This document shows, one piece after another, positions 59,555 to 64,000 of a DNA stretch of 64,000 bases (positions within the stretch are counted from its first letter, which is position 1; every line of letters begins with the position of its first letter). The translations under genes were made by a program, and so were the position numbers. This DNA is from a virus: positions 1-64,000 of the IMG/VR virus record IMGVR_UViG_3300042402_003577; one strand, written 5' to 3'. The notes under the pieces were generated by a model. It did no database searches. It had not been told where the DNA came from and saw only the letters and a program-made list of their open reading frames with translations.

Positions 59555-61858
59555 TTAATACTTTAATAAGTTGGTGTTTTTTAATTGATTATTATATAAG
59601 TCTTTATAAAAATCATTTGAAGTTTTTTTCACAATGTCCTCAGACTCTTTTATAACCATTTCTTTATCTTGCTCTAGCCAAAGCATTAATAAGAGGAAAG
59701 CAGACACACGGTCAAAGTTTCCCTTATCATTGTATTGTATAAGCTCTTCTAGTAGTAAATCATCCTTAATAGTATTTAAGTTTCTCACCACTATTTCTCT
59801 CTTGGTGCCATCTTCTAGCTCTTCTACATATTTTTTCTTCTCCTCCAACAACCATTGTTGTGCCAATCTTAGAGCGTATTGCTTTAGAGGATTTGTCATA
59901 GGGACTCCTACGTCATATTTTAGGGTGGGGTCCTTTATAGCTTTCTCAATTATTTGCTTTGGTGTAAGGGCCAGTATATGATAGTTTCCTGTACGCATAC
60001 AGTAATTCTTAAAGTCAATAATGTTGTTCTCAAACATTACCTCAGCGTTAAAGTATTTAGCCGCCAATACACAATTCAAATGTATTTCTTCAGGCATGTC
60101 ATATCTTCCTACCCACCAAGCTACAAGTTCATTGCCGTTATTATCTAAGGTATTATTAGACTTATAAACATAAATTGCTGCTAATGAGGTACCTCCGCCT
60201 TCATCTCTAATGGGGTCATATACAATCTTAAAAAGATTTCTAGGTATAATTCCTGCAGGAGGATGCTCATAAAATTCCCAAGCACTTTTTAAATCTGACT
60301 TAGTGTCATGCGGGAATCTATCTATAGGCCTTAAATCAAAGTTAGGTTTAAATTTGACTCCTGTAATAAAATCAGGGTCTTCCACAAGGCTTCCCACTGT
60401 TCTTAAATGTTTTTTAAATTGGTATCTATCATTAGAAGCTTGTTGCTCTCTAAGCATAACAATAGGGAATTTATTACCTGTTTTTGATAGAAACATTTCA
60501 GAAGGCTTAATTGGCCTAGACATGATGTACTCATCATAAGCAGAAGTATTATTAGCTTGCTTCTTTTCTTCACGCCTCTCCATCTCAAATTTAAGAGACG
60601 TATCTACATCAGTATTACCATTTTCATCTTTATATGCTAAATTGGTGTAAATAGCTGGAAGAAAGAAGCCTATAGTGCCTCTGCCTTCATAAACATCTTT
60701 AAATCCTAGAAAATCATAAGCTTCAGGGTCTCTGAATATAATCTCAGACTCAATAACTTTCTCCATATCTCCACCTGTACCTAAATACAAGGAAGATCCA
60801 AACTTACCTGCCCCCATATCCTGTGTAGACTCATTCGCTCCGTGTACAGTGAGGATTTTATCTTCCAAACCCACCTCTTCTACCACTAGCACATTGTAAC
60901 GACCCCCAACGGCTGCTTGCTTGTTATCTTTATACGTTTCATGTATCAATAAGGATCCTGTACCTTCTTTTACTAGAGAATTTCCTATCTTTTTCTCATA
61001 CTCAAACCTATAAGGATTTTTAGAGTTACCTACCTTCAATGTCCCTGAAAAAGTCCTACTAAAAGGAGAAGGAAAATAATCCCTGTCAAAATACTCCCCA
61101 GGAAGGTTCTTTAAAGAGTTTGAGAATTTATCTAAAAGCTGAGAAGATTTACCTGAGCTGGCCGATCCACAAAATATTTCCACTTTATTCTTACCTGACA
61201 GATAATCCTCAACGGTCTTTGCCCCGTCTGATAGCCATTCATGCTCCATTAACGCTGATGCCATAAAGCTTTTTCCTCCAGACCTAGATCCTAACACAAA
61301 GAGGTTCAATGAGTTATTTTCATATAAAGGATTTCCTAGTGGTTTTTCATGGGTACCATTAAGATATTCTAAAGGATCTATATAAGTCTTTAATGTTCCA
61401 TCCTGTTTATAACAATTGTCAGTGAGGTTATTTAAAAATTTGAGAGGTATATCAGGAAGACTATTATCTAACAATTTATCTTGCTTTAACTTTGCAGTCC
61501 AATTGCAAGTATACTCTTCATCATCCTCAAACCCACTAAAGCCTCTGCAAATAAACCAACAATTTAAAATTGTCCAGTTTATATCCAATAGGCTAGGCCT
61601 AGATTTGATACGCTGCTTACCATCTTGAATAGTGATGGTATGGTAGTTGGTAAAATAGTTTAATTGAGGGTTCATGTACCTCCAACGTAACCCTTCAGGA
61701 GTTTGCTCTTCTCTCCACAGGCCTAAAATAAATTCCTCAAGTTCTTTAGTCCAATATTCAGAATAAGCTGTACTATGAGGGTGTAAAACAGGGTGGTTTT
61801 TAATAAAGGGGGTATTGTCATATATTTTTGGAAAAATATAAGAAGTATCTATAATCAT
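59555..61858 (-). CDS. terL: Terminase large subunit
   Basis: A 767-aa packaging motor with N-terminal ATPase and C-terminal nuclease. Walker A is GSRSGGKS (190-197); Walker B is VLVVEE (323-328); a second P-loop-like GSASSGKS is at 231-238. Nuclease acidic residues are likely D548 (IVYDPIRDEGGG), E610 (AEVMFENN) and a distal Asp in NFDRVSAFLLLML. The length is long, as in crAss-like TerL. Its ATG overlaps the previous gene's TGA (ATGA). It cuts and pumps DNA through the portal encoded next. Confidence 0.9.
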   Translation of the reverse strand: MIIDTSYIFPKIYDNTPFIKNHPVLHPHSTAYSEYWTKELEEFILGLWREEQTPEGLRWRYMNPQLNYFTNYHTITIQDGKQRIKSRPSLLDINWTILNCWFICRGFSGFEDDEEYTCNWTAKLKQDKLLDNSLPDIPLKFLNNLTDNCYKQDGTLKTYIDPLEYLNGTHEKPLGNPLYENNSLNLFVLGSRSGGKSFMASALMEHEWLSDGAKTVEDYLSGKNKVEIFCGSASSGKSSQLLDKFSNSLKNLPGEYFDRDYFPSPFSRTFSGTLKVGNSKNPYRFEYEKKIGNSLVKEGTGSLLIHETYKDNKQAAVGGRYNVLVVEEVGLEDKILTVHGANESTQDMGAGKFGSSLYLGTGGDMEKVIESEIIFRDPEAYDFLGFKDVYEGRGTIGFFLPAIYTNLAYKDENGNTDVDTSLKFEMERREEKKQANNTSAYDEYIMSRPIKPSEMFLSKTGNKFPIVMLREQQASNDRYQFKKHLRTVGSLVEDPDFITGVKFKPNFDLRPIDRFPHDTKSDLKSAWEFYEHPPAGIIPRNLFKIVYDPIRDEGGGTSLAAIYVYKSNNTLDNNGNELVAWWVGRYDMPEEIHLNCVLAAKYFNAEVMFENNIIDFKNYCMRTGNYHILALTPKQIIEKAIKDPTLKYDVGVPMTNPLKQYALRLAQQWLLEEKKKYVEELEDGTKREIVVRNLNTIKDDLLLEELIQYNDKGNFDRVSAFLLLMLWLEQDKEMVIKESEDIVKKTSNDFYKDLYNNQLKNTNLLKY

Positions 61859-62112
61859 TGTCTTGGAGGTCCAGGTTTTATATCTAAAATATTTTTTTGA
61901 TTTCCAGATAAGTCAGTAAAGTTTTTTAAAAAATTATTCAGTATAAAATCTGTATTTATAGGAATAACTTTAACTTCAATAGTGGGAGTTATAACGTGCT
62001 CAAAATCATCAAAATTTTTTAGAGTTTCTCTAATAATTTTTTTTGTTTCTTTTGCGTTATTAATTCCATCTACTTCTATTATCTTATCTTCAAAATCAAT
62101 TAAGATTATCAT
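61855..62112 (-). CDS. Small unknown protein before terminase (85 aa)
   Basis: An 85-aa protein coupled to terL by an ATGA overlap and to the gene upstream by a 17-base overlap. It starts MIILIDFEDKIIEVDGIN, has an amphipathic helix (KETKKIIRETLKNF), then a strand with VITPTIEVKVIPIN. It could be a small packaging accessory, even a reduced terminase small subunit, but the sequence does not prove that. Confidence 0.55.
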   Translation of the reverse strand: MIILIDFEDKIIEVDGINNAKETKKIIRETLKNFDDFEHVITPTIEVKVIPINTDFILNNFLKNFTDLSGNQKNILDIKPGPPRQ

Positions 62113-62290
62113 CTGTTTCTTGAGGTTCTTGCTTGGCTTTTTCTTCTATTTCTTTTTGCCAAGCAGCTTGTTGGGCTTTGTTATAAGTTTTCATAATACT
62201 TGAATACCAAAAATATCTTCCTTCTTTTAAAGAAAGTCTTTCTCCTGGCTTTGGTTGATTATAAATATTGGGTCTGTTTACTGGATACAT
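62096..62290 (-). CDS. Small unknown protein (64 aa)
   Basis: A 64-aa protein, Pro/Asn-rich at the N-terminus (MYPVNRPNIYNQPKPGE) and helical, Lys/Glu/Gln-rich at the C-terminus (QQAAWQKEIEEKAKQE). It overlaps the next gene by 17 bases. Its basic/acidic helix could bind DNA or another packaging protein. Not recognised. Confidence 0.5.
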   Translation of the reverse strand: MYPVNRPNIYNQPKPGERLSLKEGRYFWYSSIMKTYNKAQQAAWQKEIEEKAKQEPQETDDNLN

Positions 62291-62330
62291 ATTTTTTAGT
62301 TTTATAATTTATTGTTTTTGTGTGTGTTAT

Positions 62331-62882
62331 TTATTTTTTATTTGCCTTGCTTACTAATTTCTCAGTGAAAGATTCTTCTCTTCCACCTCTAGCCCTAGTT
62401 TCAATGTTCTCATCTTGGTATTCCTTGTAAACCTTTCCAAAAGATTCCCAGATAAGCTTGGAGTCTTTCATCATCTTATCAAGGGCTTCAAAGGTATCTA
62501 GGCTATAAGAAAGAGTTTCTAGGAACTTATTCCTCTCCTCTATCTTATCCTGCCATACCTTCAACTCTCTTTGTATCTTTGTCATCACTACCTTTGGATA
62601 GGCATCTACCAAGTCTTCGTGATGGTCAAAATCAAAAGAATCTTCTTTTAAAAAGTATTTTTTAATGTCTTCTGCTCTCTCGTCTTTTCTAAGTCTAATC
62701 TTTGGAGACTTTATATCGCAAAAAAGATATATGGCCCACATTACTTCTGAAGTGTAGTCCTTGTTCTCTGAAGAATTATAAAAATTATCAAAAGGTTCTG
62801 TAAATTTAAATTCAGGATTCACTTCCCAAAATAAATTTCTATTAATCTCATAATCAAAATTCTGCATCAAATAATAGTCCAT
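62331..62882 (-). CDS. Unknown protein upstream of terminase (183 aa)
   Basis: A 183-aa helical protein with an aromatic/acidic N-terminus (MDYYLMQNFDYEINRN), then YTSEVMWAIYLFCDIKSPK, an HH-E-D segment (FDFDHHEDLVDAYP), and a helical, basic C-terminus. A nearer ATG at 62867 (MQNFDYEIN) would reduce the overlap with the SET gene from 29 to 14 bases. It is placed where a terminase small subunit would be expected and has a helical, DNA-binding-like C-terminus, so TerS is a candidate; there is no proof. Confidence 0.6.
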   Translation of the reverse strand: MDYYLMQNFDYEINRNLFWEVNPEFKFTEPFDNFYNSSENKDYTSEVMWAIYLFCDIKSPKIRLRKDERAEDIKKYFLKEDSFDFDHHEDLVDAYPKVVMTKIQRELKVWQDKIEERNKFLETLSYSLDTFEALDKMMKDSKLIWESFGKVYKEYQDENIETRARGGREESFTEKLVSKANKK

Positions 62883-63267
62883 CGTCTGTGTTTTTATTAT
62901 TATATAAATAGAGATTCTTTGTGTTTACCTTTTCTCCTGTTTCCTTATCTGTAAACTCTTTTACAATAATTTCTTCAGTTTCGTAATAGTTTCTCTTTAT
63001 CTCTTCGCCTTCTCTTATTCTCCTAGTGGCTATTAAAGAATGCCCTTCCACTCTTACGTTGGGATCAAAGGAATGCTTGATGTATTTTACAATAGGATCT
63101 AATACATGGTAATTTACATCTAATTGTATTGTGTGTTGAGTAGGTGTTTTTGATTCTTCACAACATATAAATAGAACAGTCTCGCCAGTAAAGAATTCTT
63201 TTGTTGAATGTACTTGTTTTATTCTCTTATTTTTGATAATTTCAAAATGATTATTATGCTTATTCAT
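62854..63267 (-). CDS. SET-domain protein (137 aa)
   Basis: A 137-aa protein that is mostly a SET domain, the fold of protein-lysine methyltransferases. The defining motifs KHSFDPN (64-70, equivalent to NHSC-x-PN) and REGEEIKRNYY (85-95, equivalent to GEEL-x-x-DY) are in the right order and spacing, with the upstream FTGETVLF (26-33) and the beta strand QHTIQLD (44-50). The catalytic Tyr equivalent is Y94 or Y95. It is unusually small; post-SET Cys residues are absent. The ATG overlaps the ClpP-like gene by 8 bases. The target, possibly a virion or host protein, is unknown. Confidence 0.75.
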   Translation of the reverse strand: MNKHNNHFEIIKNKRIKQVHSTKEFFTGETVLFICCEESKTPTQHTIQLDVNYHVLDPIVKYIKHSFDPNVRVEGHSLIATRRIREGEEIKRNYYETEEIIVKEFTDKETGEKVNTKNLYLYNNKNTDDGLLFDAEF

Positions 63268-63781
63268 GTATTATTCTATCTTTAAAAATTTCTAATAAAT
63301 CATCATAGTATAGGATGACATCCTCTCCTTTCATTAATTTTTTCATTTGTTTAATAGGTAGGGGCAAGTTTTTTAAGCAATCTTTAAACCCTGTTTGTTT
63401 TTGGTTGTTTTCAAAATCTATTTTATTATAAATATGATTTTTATTTACATCTAATAGAGTTTCTATTCTAGGGAAATGAATTAAGCATCTAATGGTTTTA
63501 TCCATTAAGCAAATAGGTGCCGTTGTTTTCAACAAAAGAAAGAACCCTGCACTAGAGCATTCCTCTATTGGAAAGAGGGTTATATCTCCATACTCTTCTA
63601 TGGCTCTTGATAGAGGGTGTATGTAGCTTGTATATCCTCCAGGAGTATTTATAAATAAATTTACAGACTCAGAGTTGTTATTTAAGAATGAAATAGCTTC
63701 ATTAACAATTGGCAACTCAAAAGGTCCTTCAAATATATAATTAACTCTTCTTTCTATGTTTGGTTCTTCTATGATTTCCAT
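63260..63781 (-). CDS. ClpP-like serine protease
   Basis: A 173-aa protein with the ClpP/crotonase fold. INTPGG (44-49) is the ClpP hydrophobic strand and Gly-Gly turn, CSSAGF (75-80) carries the candidate nucleophile Ser, and LIHFPR (100-105) the candidate His (H102). The Asp is not certain. The full length is shorter than ClpP (about 200), as in phage prohead proteases of this fold. It is the second gene in the packaging cluster, so head maturation is possible; a role in degrading host proteins is also open. Confidence 0.75.
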   Translation of the reverse strand: MEIIEEPNIERRVNYIFEGPFELPIVNEAISFLNNNSESVNLFINTPGGYTSYIHPLSRAIEEYGDITLFPIEECSSAGFFLLLKTTAPICLMDKTIRCLIHFPRIETLLDVNKNHIYNKIDFENNQKQTGFKDCLKNLPLPIKQMKKLMKGEDVILYYDDLLEIFKDRIIHE

Positions 63782-63782
63782 A

Positions 63783-64000
63783 TTATGCTTCTATGTTTTT
63801 AGCTATCCTTAAAGATATTGCTGTAGCATTACCATGAACATAAATAAATTTATCTGAAGGAGTACTTAGTTGAATACTAAAATTTAACTCCTTGCTTTCT
63901 CCAGGTTCTATTATTGTACCTGTATTGATACCTGAAGGTGTTGTGCAACCACAACTTTTTGCTACACTTTGGCATACAAAGGTTTCATCCCCTGTATTTT
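63783..64000 (-). CDS. DUF1573-like protein (C-terminal part, cut by window edge)
   Basis: An open frame runs in from the right edge to TAA at 63783-63785. The visible 71 residues include SCGCTTPSGINTGTIIEPGE and SKELNFSIQLSTPSD, followed by IYVHGNA. The Cys-Gly-Cys-Thr-Thr-Pro motif with a Pro-Gly turn and strands matches DUF1573, an immunoglobulin-like domain family common in Bacteroidota. It probably is a virion or surface beta-sandwich. The N-terminus is not in the window. Confidence 0.7.
   Translation of the reverse strand, partial: NTGDETFVCQSVAKSCGCTTPSGINTGTIIEPGESKELNFSIQLSTPSDKFIYVHGNATAISLRIAKNIEA

Noticed and set aside
62331-62882. Firm call of a terminase small subunit
   Set aside because: Position and a helical C-terminus fit, but there is no recognisable TerS motif, so it is listed as unknown.
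1-64000. Stop-codon reassignment as in some crAss-like phages
   Set aside because: TAA, TAG (at 9398 and 35343) and TGA (at 61855) all end well-packed genes, so the standard code explains the window.
1-64000. CRISPR arrays, insertion sequences, integrase or attachment sites
   Set aside because: No regularly spaced direct repeats with unique spacers, no transposase or integrase motifs and no tRNA-flanking duplications were seen.

Overview
The window looks like part of the genome of a tailed, short-tailed (podovirus-like) phage that infects a Bacteroidota host. It is AT-rich, uses the standard code (TAA, TAG and TGA all end genes) and reads one strand for over 60 kb. Intergenic gaps repeatedly carry the Bacteroidota -7 promoter element TAnnTTTG, and start codons are preceded by A/T-rich leaders rather than Shine-Dalgarno sequences. 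Gene content and order resemble crAss-like phages (Crassvirales): large terminase, portal, scaffold, capsid, fibres, lysis, metallophosphoesterase, ring proteins, IHF-like protein, a giant tail muzzle protein, then giant internal (cargo) proteins. This assignment rests on remembered family features, not on a search.

Layout. Positions 1-2473 (+) hold a short rightward cluster: the end of an unknown gene, a terminator, a promoter, an exported OB-fold-like protein, flavin-dependent thymidylate synthase (thyX), a DUF1599/Nmad1-like protein, an unknown protein and a small DUF5522-like Cys-rich protein. A bidirectional terminator at 2518-2551 separates it from the leftward virion block.

Reading the minus strand from the right end: a DUF1573-like protein (cut by the window edge), a ClpP-fold protease, a SET-domain protein, three small unknowns, terminase, portal, scaffold, major capsid protein with its own terminator, a tRNA-Met-like gene, two head/neck proteins and a probable head auxiliary protein with a terminator. 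Then comes a long receptor-binding region: three paralogous proteins with a shared anchor and variable ends, beta-helix and collagen-like fibres, a gp12-like collar protein, and PhoH. A lysis module follows (holin, M15 endolysin, two-TM protein, spanin-like protein).

The only long non-coding stretch, 36561-37210, is dense with signals: a promoter, a candidate structured RNA of about 330 nt containing an exact 11-nt GAAA-tetraloop-receptor motif, a second promoter driving a short RNA that ends in a strong terminator, and two tandem promoters for the downstream late genes.

Downstream of that hub (36560 to 2554) lie the metallophosphoesterase, ring proteins, IHF-like protein, the 1667-aa muzzle protein, two Gly-Gly-motif modular proteins, an internal virion protein, a 3647-aa polyvalent protein (PD-(D/E)XK-like, ADP-ribosyltransferase and HEFGH zincin domains), a ferritin, and a 2075-aa membrane-rich protein. 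The likely logic is that the capsid is packed with giant multi-domain effectors that are ejected through the short tail, while the modular fibre region sets host range.
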